In this document: positions 10,180 to 19,229 of the stretch, one piece after another
Numbering within the stretch: position 1 is the stretch's first letter
Layout: each line of letters starts with the position of its first letter
Assembly (NCBI GenBank): GCA_030715135.1
Contig: JAUYVH010000002.1
Location: forward strand, 496,001 to 560,000
Direction of reading: 5' to 3'
Origin: Keguizhuia sedimenti
GTDB taxonomy: Bacteria; Pseudomonadota; Gammaproteobacteria; Burkholderiales; Burkholderiaceae_D
Length of the DNA: 64,000 nt
Notes under the pieces: generated by a model
What the model was told of the DNA's origin: nothing
The model's database searches: none
The model's input: only the letters and a program-made list of their open reading frames with translations
Program-made: the position numbers and the translations under genes

Positions 10180-10315
10180 TTGTTTTGGCAAGCGATTTTT
10201 AACCACTTTAATGTCACTTTGGCAAAAAATAGAGCAGAAAAACAACTGGATTTTCATCCATCCAAGGCTCTAAAATTTGGCTTAGATTACCGGAAAAATC
10301 AGCTGAATTCTGCAT

Positions 10316-10347
10316 CAGGGCAAAAGAAAAATTCCTCTTTCGCCCTG
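10316..10347 (-). terminator. Hairpin after purM
   Basis: The arms CAGGGCAAAAG and CTTTCGCCCTG pair (one G-U type mismatch) around a 10-nt loop just beyond the purM stop. No T-run follows on the minus strand, so factor-independent termination is uncertain; it may instead stabilise the 3' end. Confidence 0.4.
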
Positions 10348-10356
10348 CAAAAAACC

Positions 10357-11400
10357 TTATACAACAATGGTTTGATGTTCTTCGCCACGGCGTTCACGGA
10401 TTTCGCCGATCCGTGTGACCGTTTCGCCAGCCGCCGTCAATTGCTTCATCGCTGCGTCAGCATTTTCCTTGGATACGATCACCGCCATGCCGATGCCGCA
10501 ATTGAATACACGGTGCATTTCTGCATCGGCCACACCGCCATGCTGCTGCAGCCAGGTAAACAATGGCGGCATGGTCCATGCGTCGCGATGCAATTCAGCC
10601 GTCAAGCCCGGCTGCAGAACGCGCGGGATGTTTTCCACCAACCCGCCGCCGGTGATATGAACCATTCCCTTGACTTCGAGCTGATCCATCAATGCCAGCA
10701 AGGGTTTGACGTAAATACGGGTCGGCTCCAGCAAAGCATCGGATAATTTACGGCCATGGAAGTCGGCATTCAGATCCGGTTTGGCGACCTCGATGATCTT
10801 GCGTACCAGAGAATAGCCGTTCGAATGGGCACCCGATGATGCCAGACCCAGTATCACATCGCCCGGCTTGATTTTCGTGCCGTCTATGATTTTGGACTTT
10901 TCCACCGCACCGACCGCAAATCCCGCCAAGTCGTACTCCCCTGCCGGATACATGCTGGGCATTTCGGCGGTTTCGCCCCCGATCAGCGCGCATCCCGCCT
11001 GTTCGCATCCGTAGGCAATGCCTTTGATGACATCGGTTGCAGTCGGCACATCCAGCTTCCCGCAGGCGAAATAGTCTAAAAAGAACAAGGGTTCTGCGCC
11101 TTGCACGAGGATGTCATTGACGCTCATTGCGACCAGATCGATACCGATTGTGTCGTGTTTATTCAAATGGAATGCCAGTTTCAGCTTGGTTCCGACACCG
11201 TCGGTACCGGATACCAATACAGGCTCCTTGTACTTTTTGCCGATTTCGAACAATGCGCCGAAGCCGCCTAGACCGCCCATGACGCCTTCACGCATGGTAC
11301 GTTTGGCAAAGGGCTTGATTGCTTCGACCAGCGCATCGCCGGCATCGATATCGACGCCTGCATCGCGGTAAGACAGGGAAACCTTGGATTGGGAACTCAT
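10357..11400 (-). CDS. purM: Phosphoribosylformylglycinamidine cyclo-ligase (AIR synthetase)
   Basis: Closes the imidazole ring in purine synthesis (FGAM + ATP to AIR). 347 residues, normal length, cytosolic dimer. Family signatures: [13 protein letters not shown] at the start, [22 protein letters not shown] (substrate and ATP loop), [36 protein letters not shown], and the C-terminal [13 protein letters not shown]. An AGGAGG-like sequence lies before the ATG. It is divergent from a PerM-like permease gene, as is common in Burkholderiales, where hda and purM lie around that permease. Confidence 0.96.
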   Translation of the reverse strand: MSSQSKVSLSYRDAGVDIDAGDALVEAIKPFAKRTMREGVMGGLGGFGALFEIGKKYKEPVLVSGTDGVGTKLKLAFHLNKHDTIGIDLVAMSVNDILVQGAEPLFFLDYFACGKLDVPTATDVIKGIAYGCEQAGCALIGGETAEMPSMYPAGEYDLAGFAVGAVEKSKIIDGTKIKPGDVILGLASSGAHSNGYSLVRKIIEVAKPDLNADFHGRKLSDALLEPTRIYVKPLLALMDQLEVKGMVHITGGGLVENIPRVLQPGLTAELHRDAWTMPPLFTWLQQHGGVADAEMHRVFNCGIGMAVIVSKENADAAMKQLTAAGETVTRIGEIRERRGEEHQTIVV

Positions 11401-11430
11401 GATGTGATTGACGGCAGAGGAGGTAAAATA

Positions 11431-11454
11431 AACGATTCGTTAAGTTAACGATTC
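11431..11454. promoter_or_regulatory. Direct-repeat/palindrome in the purM-permease divergent promoter region
   Basis: Two copies of AACGATTC (11431-11438 and 11447-11454) flank the palindrome GTTAAGTTAAC (11439-11449). The position, between two divergent start codons 100 bp apart, fits an operator. It does not resemble the E. coli PurR box, so no regulator is named. Confidence 0.35.
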
Positions 11455-11499
11455 AGGGAAGCCCGTATTTTAACAAACCGGTAGGCTAAGCTCTATTTC

Positions 11500-12585
11500 A
11501 TGTCACTTTTTTTAACGCCGGAACAAAAACAAACTGCGCTGTGGCTGGGAATAGGCATACTGCTTGTCGCATTACTGGGTTTGCTGGGACCGGTGTTGGC
11601 ACCGTTCATTGCTGCTGCAATTCTTGCCTACGCGCTCAATCCCATGGTGGACTGGCTGGCGTCGAAACGCATCGGAAGACTTGCCGTTCCGCGCGTATTG
11701 GCCGTCGTTGCTGTATTGTTGCTGATTTTTGCCGTTTTGCTGCTTTTAATCATCATCGTAGTCCCCATTCTGCAAAAGCAAGTTCCGTTGCTTCAACAAC
11801 GCATCCCAGGATTTTTAATCAAGCTGGATGAATGGCTTCAACCGTGGCTCCGGCAACTTGGCTTTCAGATGAATTTTGATGTGAACAGCATACGGGAAAT
11901 GGCCGCTCAAAAGCTGGAGGAAAGCGGCCAGCAAATTTGGCAGACTTTAATTTCGTCCATCCGCGTAGGGGGCGCCGCGCTACTTGGATGGCTGGCCACA
12001 CTGTTCCTGATCCCGATTGTTCTGTTTTATCTATTGGTCGATTGGCATGCGCTGCTTGAGAAGTTCAGGAATGCCATCCCCAGAAGATGGGTAAATAAAG
12101 CGGTAACCATGGCAAACGAAGTCGATTCCTTGCTCGCCCAGTATTTGCGCGGACAATTACTGGTCATGCTGATTCTTGCCGTCTTTTATTCATCGGCACT
12201 GGCCATTGCAGGTTTTGATGTCGCACTGCCGGTCGGTATCATTACCGGCCTGTTTGTATTTATTCCGTATGTGGGTTTTGGATTTGGATTGATCCTGGCG
12301 CTCATCGCAGCCGTGCTGCAATTCGACGGCATGCAGGGATTGATTGCGGTCGCCATTATTTACAGCATTGGCCAGGCACTGGAAAGCTTTATCCTTACGC
12401 CCTATCTGGTCGGGGAACGCATTGGTTTGCATCCCGTGGCGGTCATATTCGCCTTGATGGCGTTTGGCCAACTATTCGGATTTGCCGGCGTCTTGCTTGC
12501 GCTGCCGGCCTCGGCAATATTATCGGTGGCGATGCAGCATCTGCGAGCCAGCTATATCGACAGTACTTTTTATAAGCAGTCATGA
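11500..12585 (+). CDS. AI-2E/PerM-family membrane permease
   Basis: Inner-membrane protein of the AI-2 exporter superfamily (PerM/YdiK type), 361 residues. Seven to eight hydrophobic segments are visible: two near residues 14-50, one near 66-90, one near 160-180, and a C-terminal cluster 215-345 containing GLFVFIPYVGFGFGL and LVGERIGLHPVAVIFALMAFGQLFG, the family's conserved block. A cytoplasmic/periplasmic amphipathic region lies between. Transported substrate unknown; the AI-2 label comes from TqsA and need not apply. The stop codon overlaps the hda start by 4 bp (ATGA), implying translational coupling. Confidence 0.88.
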   Translation: MSLFLTPEQKQTALWLGIGILLVALLGLLGPVLAPFIAAAILAYALNPMVDWLASKRIGRLAVPRVLAVVAVLLLIFAVLLLLIIIVVPILQKQVPLLQQRIPGFLIKLDEWLQPWLRQLGFQMNFDVNSIREMAAQKLEESGQQIWQTLISSIRVGGAALLGWLATLFLIPIVLFYLLVDWHALLEKFRNAIPRRWVNKAVTMANEVDSLLAQYLRGQLLVMLILAVFYSSALAIAGFDVALPVGIITGLFVFIPYVGFGFGLILALIAAVLQFDGMQGLIAVAIIYSIGQALESFILTPYLVGERIGLHPVAVIFALMAFGQLFGFAGVLLALPASAILSVAMQHLRASYIDSTFYKQS

Positions 12586-13262
12586 GACAGATGTTATTGG
12601 ATTGGGGCTTGGATCAGCCGCAAACGCTGGATACCTTCGTACCCGGCCGAAATCAGGAGCTTGCGCAGGCATTGCGAGCCATCCACAATGCGGCCACCGT
12701 GCCCAATGAACGCTTCATTTATCTGTGGGGCGAACACGGCGCAGGCAAGACGCATCTATTGAAGGCATTATCGTCGAGCAGGAATGCACGTTATATTGCG
12801 GCCGATGCCGTTTCCGCTGCCTTTGAGTTCTCGGCAGATGTCAATCTGTATCTGCTTGACGATTGCGACAAGCTTTCAGCGGATTCGCAGATTGCCGCCT
12901 TTGCACTGTTCAACCAGGTGCGCGAAAATAACGCTTTTTTTATCACTGCGGGATCGGTTGCCCCTGCCTTCCTCTCCGTTCGAGAAGATTTGCGCACCCG
13001 TCTGGGCTGGGGCTTGATTTATCAGGTGCATGGACTGAGCGACGAGGAAAAGATCGATGCCCTGACGCGCACGGCACAGAGCCGCGGGCTTGCGCTATCG
13101 TCCGGTGTGATTCCGTATCTGATTACCCATTATCATCGTGACATGCGGTCCCTGGCGTCGATGCTGGATGCGCTGGACAGATATTCTCTGGAGACCAAGC
13201 GCCCGATCACGCTGCCGCTGTTACGAGAATTGCTGGAACTGGAAGATAATCCGAAAACATGA
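12582..13262 (+). CDS. hda: DnaA regulatory inactivator Hda
   Basis: AAA+ protein that, with the DNA-loaded beta clamp, stimulates ATP hydrolysis by DnaA to prevent re-initiation. 226 residues: an N-terminal clamp-binding-like peptide (RQMLLDW), a DnaA-like opening LDTFVPGRNQEL, Walker A WGEHGAGKTHLL, a Walker B-type LYLLDDCDKL, a sensor 1 region, and the C-terminal DMRSLASMLDALDRYSL helix containing the sensor 2 region. It lacks the DnaA DNA-binding domain, which separates it from DnaA. Four-base overlaps with the genes on both sides show a tight operon. Confidence 0.93.
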   Translation: MRQMLLDWGLDQPQTLDTFVPGRNQELAQALRAIHNAATVPNERFIYLWGEHGAGKTHLLKALSSSRNARYIAADAVSAAFEFSADVNLYLLDDCDKLSADSQIAAFALFNQVRENNAFFITAGSVAPAFLSVREDLRTRLGWGLIYQVHGLSDEEKIDALTRTAQSRGLALSSGVIPYLITHYHRDMRSLASMLDALDRYSLETKRPITLPLLRELLELEDNPKT

Positions 13263-13933
13263 AAAACTTGGCGCTTTTTGATCTTGACCATACCTTGCTG
13301 CCGCTAGATTCCGATTACGAATGGGGTCAATTTTTGGTTCGTATTGGTGCGGTGGATGCGCAGAGCTTCGCACAGCGCAACGCCGATTTTTACGCACAAT
13401 ATGAAGCCGGCACGCTGGATCCGGTCGAATACCTGGAATTCGCACTTGGCACGCTGGCGCAATTCCCGCGCAAGCAACTCGATGCCTGGCATGCGCAATT
13501 CATGGATGAAGTCATACGTCCTTCGATAAAGCCTGCAGCCACCGAACTGGTGAAACGGCACCAGGACGCAGATGAGCTGGTTCTCATCATTACAGCGACC
13601 AACCGCTTTGTGACCGAGCCGATCGCTGCCGAATTCGGCGTGGAAAACTTGATCGCCGCCCAGCCGGAATTCGATGCGCGCGGCGAATTGACAGGAAAAT
13701 TGCTCGGGACGCCGACTTCCGGCCCCGGAAAAATCACGCACCTGGAAGCCTGGCTTTCATCAATGAACAAAACCCTGCGCAGCTTCGAACGCAGCACCTT
13801 TTACAGCGACTCGCAGAACGATATTCCGCTTCTGTCTGCGGTTACCCATCCGATTGCCACCAACCCGAATGCCAAGCTTGCTGCGCATGCAAAGGCGAAA
13901 GGCTGGTCGACCCTGCATTTATTCAATGATTAA
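13259..13933 (+). CDS. HAD-IB family phosphatase (SerB-like)
   Basis: Haloacid-dehalogenase phosphatase, 224 residues, with the nucleophile motif LFDLDHTLLPLDSDYEW near the N-terminus (Asp8 and Asp10 in FDLDHT), a helical cap, motif II IITATN, motif III lysine region GKITHLEAW and motif IV FYSDSQNDIPLL. The HxL-P-x-DSD opening is typical of the HAD-IB subfamily seen next to hda and pcnB in Burkholderiales. Related enzymes dephosphorylate histidinol phosphate or phosphoserine; the substrate here is not predictable. Its 3' end overlaps pcnB by 8 bp. Confidence 0.88.
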   Translation: MKNLALFDLDHTLLPLDSDYEWGQFLVRIGAVDAQSFAQRNADFYAQYEAGTLDPVEYLEFALGTLAQFPRKQLDAWHAQFMDEVIRPSIKPAATELVKRHQDADELVLIITATNRFVTEPIAAEFGVENLIAAQPEFDARGELTGKLLGTPTSGPGKITHLEAWLSSMNKTLRSFERSTFYSDSQNDIPLLSAVTHPIATNPNAKLAAHAKAKGWSTLHLFND

Positions 13934-15305
13934 AAAATTAATCCGGCGCATTTTAGGCACGCATAACGAAGCTGGAAATCACGGCGAGCCGGTTATTCTC
14001 AGGCAAAAAGAACACGGCATCGACCTGAAGCTCTTGTCTCCCAACGCAGTGCGTGTCACGCAGACGCTGCAGGATGCCGGTTTCAAGGCTTTCCTGGTCG
14101 GCGGCGCAGTCCGCGATCTACTACTGGGCATCAAACCCAAGGATTTCGACATTGCCACCAACGCCACGCCCGAACAAGTGAAGAGCCTATTCCGCCGCGC
14201 ATTCATCATCGGGCGGCGTTTCCAGATCGTTCACGTGATGTTTGGGCAGGAGCAGATCGAAGTCACGACCTTTCGCGGCACCTCATCGGAACATGCGCCC
14301 AAGGATGAGCATGGCCGGGTATTGCGCGACAACACCTTCGGCGAACAGCATGAGGATGCGATACGGCGCGACTTTACCGTGAACGCCATGTATTACGATC
14401 CGGCGACGCAAACGGTATGGGACTATCACAAAGGCATCGACGATATTCGCAGCAAGACATTGCGCATGATAGGCGTACCCGAAGCGCGCTTCCGTGAAGA
14501 TCCGGTGCGTTTGCTGCGTATCGTGCGCTTTGCCGCCAAGCTTAACTTTACGATCGACCCGGCGACCCGTGCGCCGATCGCCGTGATGGCGCCGCTGATC
14601 AACAATGTACCTGCCGCGCGCCTATTCGACGAAATGTTGAAGCTTTTGATGAGCGGCCATGCCCTGGCATGCCTGCAACAACTGCGCAAGGAAGGCCTGC
14701 ATCACGGCCTTCTACCCTTGCTGGACGTCGTGCTTGAACAACCGCTTGGTGAGAAGTTCGTCACCCTCGCCTTGACGAATACGGATAATCGGATCAAGCA
14801 AGGCAAGCCGGTCTCGCCCGGCTTCCTGTTCGCTGCGCTGCTATGGCACCAGGTTCTGGAAAAATGGAACGCTTACCAGGCGGCCGGCGAATATCCTATT
14901 CCTGCATTGCACATGGCTGCAGATGACGTGCTGGACACCCAGACGGAAAATCTTGCTATCCAGCGAAGGATTACCAGCGATATGCGCGACATCTGGGCCA
15001 TGCAACCCCGTTTTGAGCGCCGCACCGGCAAGTCTCCGTATAAGCTGATCGAACATCCCCGCATGCGCGCCGGTTATGACTTTTTGCTGTTGCGTTGTGA
15101 ATCCGGCGAACTCGATGCCGAAATCGGGGACTGGTGGACAGAATTCATCGAAGCCGACGGGCCTGGCCGCGTCGAACTGCTTGCACGGAAATCCAAGGCC
15201 GAAGGTGAAACCGCCCCCCGAAAAAAACGACCGCGCCGCCGCAAGCGTAGCAGCCAAACAACATCGGCGGTTAGCGAACAGCCCAACGACAATGGCGCGA
15301 GTTAA
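13926..15305 (+). CDS. pcnB: Poly(A) polymerase I
   Basis: Class II nucleotidyltransferase that adds poly(A) tails to RNA 3' ends and promotes decay. 459 residues. Motifs: FLVGGAVRDLLLG, the catalytic DFDIATNATP, RRAFIIGRRFQIVHV, the TFRG segment, EDAIRRDFTVNAMYYD, FREDPVRLLRIVRFAAKL. An Arg/Lys-rich tail (KKRPRRRKRS) near the C-terminus is characteristic of PcnB rather than tRNA CCA-adding enzymes. The ATG at 13926 is preferred because it begins at the basic MIKKLIRRILG of PcnB; an upstream in-frame ATG would add 24 residues lying inside the previous gene. folK follows after 3 bp. Confidence 0.94.
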   Translation: MIKKLIRRILGTHNEAGNHGEPVILRQKEHGIDLKLLSPNAVRVTQTLQDAGFKAFLVGGAVRDLLLGIKPKDFDIATNATPEQVKSLFRRAFIIGRRFQIVHVMFGQEQIEVTTFRGTSSEHAPKDEHGRVLRDNTFGEQHEDAIRRDFTVNAMYYDPATQTVWDYHKGIDDIRSKTLRMIGVPEARFREDPVRLLRIVRFAAKLNFTIDPATRAPIAVMAPLINNVPAARLFDEMLKLLMSGHALACLQQLRKEGLHHGLLPLLDVVLEQPLGEKFVTLALTNTDNRIKQGKPVSPGFLFAALLWHQVLEKWNAYQAAGEYPIPALHMAADDVLDTQTENLAIQRRITSDMRDIWAMQPRFERRTGKSPYKLIEHPRMRAGYDFLLLRCESGELDAEIGDWWTEFIEADGPGRVELLARKSKAEGETAPRKKRPRRRKRSSQTTSAVSEQPNDNGAS

Positions 15306-15308
15306 TGC

Positions 15309-15785
15309 ATGGCGGTTAGTGCATATGTAGGTATTGGTTCCAACCTGGGCGATCCGCGCATTAACGTTGAACGTGCAATCCAGCAGCTGGGAGGCCTGCC
15401 GAAAAGCCGCCTGGCTGATCGTTCCAGCCTGTTTCTTACCGCTCCTGTCGAAGCCGACGGCGATGATTATGTGAACGCCGTTGTGCGGATTGAAACCGAT
15501 TTGTCTTCACAAGAGCTGCTCGATGCATTACTCTCGCTGGAACGATCCTTCGGGCGCGACCGGCCTTATGTCAATGCACCGCGCACCCTGGATCTGGACC
15601 TGCTTTTATATGGAAGCCAAACGATCACCATGCCCTCCCTGCAAGTGCCGCATCCGCGTATGACACAACGCGCATTCGTGCTGATTCCTCTTCTGGAAAT
15701 AGATCCTTTTATTGAAATTCCGGGGAAAGGCCCTGCGCACATGTTCATTCCTCAGCTTGCAGACCAAACGATTCGCAAAATCTGA
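15309..15785 (+). CDS. folK: 6-hydroxymethyl-7,8-dihydropterin pyrophosphokinase
   Basis: Transfers pyrophosphate from ATP to 6-hydroxymethyl-dihydropterin in folate synthesis. 158 residues. Hallmarks: AYVGIGSNLGDP at the start, YVNAVVRIET, LERSFGRDR, and the ATP/Mg motif APRTLDLDLLLYG with its two Asp residues, then VPHPRMTQRAFVLIPLLEI. Located immediately after pcnB, the usual pcnB-folK arrangement. Confidence 0.95.
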   Translation: MAVSAYVGIGSNLGDPRINVERAIQQLGGLPKSRLADRSSLFLTAPVEADGDDYVNAVVRIETDLSSQELLDALLSLERSFGRDRPYVNAPRTLDLDLLLYGSQTITMPSLQVPHPRMTQRAFVLIPLLEIDPFIEIPGKGPAHMFIPQLADQTIRKI

Positions 15786-15821
15786 CCAAAGACCAGCACA
15801 AGCTTACCCGGCAATTACCCC

Positions 15822-16169
15822 ATGCAGATCCCAGTCATCGTCCAGACAAGCGTATTGCTGGCCTTATCGAACGTCTTCATGACGTTTGCCTGGTATGGCC
15901 ATCTGAAAAACTTTGCCGGCAAGGCGTGGTGGATTGCGGCGCTGGCAAGCTGGTCGATTGCGCTATTCGAATATCTGCTGCAGGTCCCGGCAAACAGGAT
16001 CGGTTACACCGAATTAAGCCTGGCACAGCTGAAGATCATGCAGGAAGCGATTACCTTGAGCGTATTCGTACCCTTTGCAATGTTTTACATGCGCGAGCCA
16101 TTCAAGCTGGATTATGTCTGGGCCGCATTGTGCCTGGTTGGTGCCGTCTATTTCATTTTTAGATCATGA
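15822..16169 (+). CDS. DUF486 (DMT-like) small membrane protein
   Basis: A 115-residue protein with four predicted transmembrane helices: about 5-24, 34-52, 68-87 and 93-112. The family signature FMTFAWYGHLKN and FEYLLQVPANRIGY is clear; DUF486 proteins are relatives of half-size drug/metabolite transporters. No substrate is known. Its stop overlaps the next start by 4 bp, so it is co-translated with the deoxynucleoside kinase. Confidence 0.87.
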   Translation: MQIPVIVQTSVLLALSNVFMTFAWYGHLKNFAGKAWWIAALASWSIALFEYLLQVPANRIGYTELSLAQLKIMQEAITLSVFVPFAMFYMREPFKLDYVWAALCLVGAVYFIFRS

Positions 16170-16807
16170 ATTTCGATAAATACCGGTATATCGTTGTCGA
16201 AGGACCTATCGGCGTTGGGAAAACCACGCTTTCCCAAAAACTGGCGGAAGCGTTCAACGCCCAGACCATGTTCGAACAACCACAGGACAATCCGTTCCTT
16301 GAACGCTTCTATCGCGACGCAACGCGCTATGCGCTGCAAACGCAGATGTTCTTTCTGTTCCAACGCATGAACCAGTTGCGCGATCTGGCACAGGCGGACT
16401 TGTTCAATGCACCGGTTGTATCCGATTTTCTGCTCGACAAAGATCCGATTTTTGCACATCTTACTTTGGGCGATGACGAGCTGAATCTGTATCGGCAGCT
16501 ATATGACCATCTCAAGCCGCAGGCGCCGGTGCCGGACCTGGTGCTTTATCTGCAGGCTCAACCCGAGACCTTGATCGAGCGCGTAAAAAAACGCGGCATA
16601 CCGATGGAAAGCGCCATCTCGGAAATCTACCTTTACCGGCTTTGTGAAAGTTATACGCGTTTCTTTTATCATTACGACGCGGCGCCGGTATTGATCGTCA
16701 ATACGGAAAACCTCAATCCGGTCCATAACGATGAAGACTTTAATCTCTTGCTTACCCGCATTCAGAACATGCGCGGCAAGCGGGAGTTTTTCAACCGCGG
16801 AGAATAA
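16166..16807 (+). CDS. Deoxynucleoside kinase
   Basis: Phosphorylates deoxynucleosides (deoxyadenosine/deoxyguanosine type) with ATP for salvage. 213 residues with P-loop [13 protein letters not shown] (residues 9-21), the acceptor-site glutamate region [15 protein letters not shown], a [14 protein letters not shown] (DRS-equivalent) segment and a lid-type Arg stretch [13 protein letters not shown]. The family is regularly located beside panB and folK in betaproteobacteria. Substrate preference not determinable. Confidence 0.9.
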   Translation: MNFDKYRYIVVEGPIGVGKTTLSQKLAEAFNAQTMFEQPQDNPFLERFYRDATRYALQTQMFFLFQRMNQLRDLAQADLFNAPVVSDFLLDKDPIFAHLTLGDDELNLYRQLYDHLKPQAPVPDLVLYLQAQPETLIERVKKRGIPMESAISEIYLYRLCESYTRFFYHYDAAPVLIVNTENLNPVHNDEDFNLLLTRIQNMRGKREFFNRGE

Positions 16808-16809
16808 CA

Positions 16810-17640
16810 ATGGCTGGATATTTGCAAGAAGAACCGACAGCAGTTCGCAGCAAGGCGATTACGGTTCCCGCATTGCTGGCATTGAAGAAGGCGGGTGAAA
16901 AAATCACGATGCTCACCTGTTACGACGCCAGCTTCGCCACGCTGATGGACCGGTGCGGCGTCGAGGTCTTGCTTGTCGGCGATTCGCTGGGAATGGTGTG
17001 TCAGGGACATTCTTCAACCTTGCCGGTCTCCATCGCCGATATGGCCTATCACACCGCAAGCGTGGCGCGCGGCAACCGCACCGCACTGCTGATGACCGAT
17101 ATGCCATTCGGTTCCTATGCCACCCCCGAAATCGCATTCGAGAATGCGGTCAAGCTCATGCAGGCCGGCGCGCAAATGGTCAAGATCGAAGGCGGCGCCT
17201 GGCTAGCCGATACGGTACGCTTCCTGACCGAGCGCGCAATTCCCGTATGCGCACACCTCGGCCTGACGCCGCAGTCGGTGCATCAGCTCGGTGGCTATAA
17301 AGTGCAGGGGAAAAGCGACTCCGCTGCAGCACAAATGAAGTCGGATGCCCTGGCCTTGCAGGAAGCCGGCGCTGCCATTGTCATTCTCGAAGCGATTCCT
17401 GCGGCGCTCGGCAAAGAACTAACCGATATGCTTGCCATGCCCACGATCGGCATCGGTGCCGGTCCAGACTGCTCCGGGCAAGTACTTGTCATGCACGACA
17501 TGCTCGGCGTATTCCCTGGTCACAAGGCGAAATTCGTCAAGGACTTCATGGAAGGCCAAACCAGCATCGATGCCGCCGTGCGCGCCTTTGTAACCGAAGT
17601 AAAAAACAAAGCCTTTCCGGCCGCCGAACACTGTTTTTAG
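16810..17640 (+). CDS. panB: 3-methyl-2-oxobutanoate hydroxymethyltransferase
   Basis: First committed step of pantothenate/CoA synthesis: ketoisovalerate plus 5,10-methylene-THF to ketopantoate. 276 residues. Conserved blocks: [27 protein letters not shown] with the metal-binding Asp, [15 protein letters not shown] with the catalytic-site Glu region, HLGLTPQSV, and [20 protein letters not shown]. It ends the plus-strand operon; panC is not adjacent. A 7-bp GC hairpin (17660-17677) follows but carries no T-run and overlaps the stop codon of the convergent carbonic anhydrase gene. Confidence 0.95.
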   Translation: MAGYLQEEPTAVRSKAITVPALLALKKAGEKITMLTCYDASFATLMDRCGVEVLLVGDSLGMVCQGHSSTLPVSIADMAYHTASVARGNRTALLMTDMPFGSYATPEIAFENAVKLMQAGAQMVKIEGGAWLADTVRFLTERAIPVCAHLGLTPQSVHQLGGYKVQGKSDSAAAQMKSDALALQEAGAAIVILEAIPAALGKELTDMLAMPTIGIGAGPDCSGQVLVMHDMLGVFPGHKAKFVKDFMEGQTSIDAAVRAFVTEVKNKAFPAAEHCF

Positions 17641-17667
17641 AACGGCTTCAGGACATGCCGCACCCGA

Positions 17668-18357
17668 TTACGGGTGCAGCGAACCCCTTCCATCCCGATA
17701 ACGGATAACGCTTTTTTCCATCTTGGCCGAGAGTTCCTCCGGTCCATTCACGGTGAATTCCAGATCACGCAGCGTGCCATCCTTTAATCCATACACCCAG
17801 CTATGGATAGTCAAATCCTGCCCTCGCTCCCAGGCATCCTGAACACTTGTGGTTTGACAGACATTGGCGACCTGCTCAATAACATTCAGCTCACACAGGC
17901 GATGATGTCTTTCCTGTTCCCCCAGAACTTCGCCAAGATAGGCTTCATGTTTTTGATGCACATCCTGAACGTGACGCAACCAGTTATCGGCAAGACCGAC
18001 ACGCCGCCGCGTCATGGCGGCATGCACGCCAGAGCAGCCGTAATGCCCGCATACAATAATATGCTTCACTTTCAGCACATCGATCGCAAACTGCAGTACT
18101 GAAAGGCAGTTCAGGTCGGTATGCACCACCAGGTTTGCGACATTTCGGTGAACAAATATCTCGCCAGGCATCAATCCCAACAATTCGTTTGCCGGAACAC
18201 GGCTGTCTGAACAGCCGATCCACATGTATTGCGGCGATTGCTGCGATGCGAGCCTGTTGAAAAAGTCCTTGTCGCGTGCAACGACCGATTCGGCCCATTT
18301 ACGGTTGTTGTCTAATAACTCCTGCAGTGCTGATTCATTTTGTGATTTGGTAACCAT
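17668..18357 (-). CDS. can: Beta-class carbonic anhydrase
   Basis: Zn enzyme interconverting CO2 and bicarbonate, cytosolic, 229 residues. The zinc ligands are visible as Cys and Asp of IGCSDSRVP and His and Cys of CGHYGCSGV, in family order. The VFVHRNVANLV-type segment (FVHRNVANLV) and DLTIHSWVYGLKDG near the C-terminus are characteristic of the E. coli Can group. The ATG is taken at the distal Met. Expected to supply bicarbonate for carboxylation. Confidence 0.95.
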   Translation of the reverse strand: MVTKSQNESALQELLDNNRKWAESVVARDKDFFNRLASQQSPQYMWIGCSDSRVPANELLGLMPGEIFVHRNVANLVVHTDLNCLSVLQFAIDVLKVKHIIVCGHYGCSGVHAAMTRRRVGLADNWLRHVQDVHQKHEAYLGEVLGEQERHHRLCELNVIEQVANVCQTTSVQDAWERGQDLTIHSWVYGLKDGTLRDLEFTVNGPEELSAKMEKSVIRYRDGRGSLHP

Positions 18358-18403
18358 AACCCATCGATTGAATTGGTAAAGCCCAGACGGCTAGATGACA
18401 AAT

Positions 18404-18429
18404 AAAAAGCTCCGTAGGTGGAGCTTTTT
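18404..18429. terminator. Strong bidirectional terminator left of the rpf islet
   Basis: A perfect 10-bp stem, AAAAAGCTCC with GGAGCTTTTT, a 6-nt loop, and T-runs on both strands (TTTTTCTTTT on plus). No gene ends here on the plus strand and none on the minus strand for 800 bp, so it separates the carbonic anhydrase promoter from the region upstream of rpfF. Confidence 0.85.
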
Positions 18430-19000
18430 CTTTTGAATTTTGTGTTGATTTTAAAGCTTTGTGCGTCTCTCATCCATCAAAACCAGTCGATACCTGCCAT
18501 AAACGCGCCTCATGCAAAGCGTGCAATAAGCAGATATTTAGCCTGATGTTAAAGCTTAAAGATTCAAGAAAAAAATGATATCAAAAGCTGTTTCTGTAAA
18601 AGTTGGTGATAAATTGCCATACGGAAACTTACTAAAATAAATTCTACCAATTTTGTGCTTGTCTTGCAGGTTACGGAAATATTTTCTTTAGCTGACTGGC
18701 GGTGTTCAAATATGAATGACTCTCATGACCGAACTCCCTGTATCAGAACTCGCTTTCACTTCTGGTCAAATGGCCTCTTGCTTCAAATCCACTTTTATCT
18801 TCACTACAGACCGTCTTGCACAAAAGAAAAATTTATTCACCGCATGTTTCTGCAAGCCAATACATGCACGTTTCTGGATAAGTTTCTCTTTTTCATACAT
18901 ATACTTCCTCTCCCGTTCAGCTTGCTCGGGTATCGGGCCAAATGTCGAGTCTCATTAATTCTTTTAAATTTTACTGTTCCATTTACCGCCGGAAAGCTTA

Positions 19001-19023
19001 AATTTCATTTGTTAAATGAAATT
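19001..19023. promoter_or_regulatory. Perfect A/T-rich dyad upstream of rpfF
   Basis: AATTTCATTT and AAATGAAATT are exact inverted repeats with a 3-nt GTT centre, about 207 bp before the rpfF start. The size and symmetry suit a dimeric regulator's operator. It lacks a G/C stem and T-run, so a terminator is less likely. Confidence 0.5.
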
Positions 19024-19071
19024 GGACAAATAGGTCGAGCAAGCATGACCAAACTTTGCTGTGTATAGCTC

Positions 19072-19083
19072 TGCTCTTTAAAC
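19072..19083 (+). promoter_or_regulatory. boxA-like motif in the putative rpfF leader
   Basis: TGCTCTTTAAAC closely resembles the boxA antitermination sequence (TGCTCTTTAACA) used by NusB/NusE in rRNA leaders. No boxB-like hairpin or rRNA gene is nearby, so chance similarity remains possible. Confidence 0.3.
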
Positions 19084-19229
19084 CAAAACACGCAAGTTAA
19101 AACATGAATCCGCCAAGCGTTTTTAATCTCATGTCCGAACAAACAAAAATATTGCCCATTCAACCTATTGGCTTAGTCAATTAATTTTGCTGTACCCACT
19201 TAATCGTAGTAACAACCAGGAGAAATCAA

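Larger units (their letters stand above)
18430..19229. other. 800-bp A+T-rich gene-free region upstream of rpfF
   Basis: No credible coding sequence: the longest plus-strand open frame, from 18655, is Cys/Phe/His-rich and unlike a protein, and no ribosome-binding site was found. The segment 18541-18600 has only 17 G or C of 60. It contains a perfect dyad (19001-19023) and a boxA-like sequence (19072-19083) and must carry the rpfF promoter(s). A long untranslated leader, an unannotated small RNA or a decayed gene are all possible. Confidence 0.55.

Noticed and set aside
17660-17677. 7-bp GC hairpin between panB and can considered as terminator
   Set aside because: No T-run in either direction and it includes the can stop codon; kept only as a note in the panB entry.
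18655-19068. Possible gene upstream of rpfF
   Set aside because: Phe/Cys/His-rich, no ribosome-binding site, low-complexity A+T-rich DNA; treated as non-coding.
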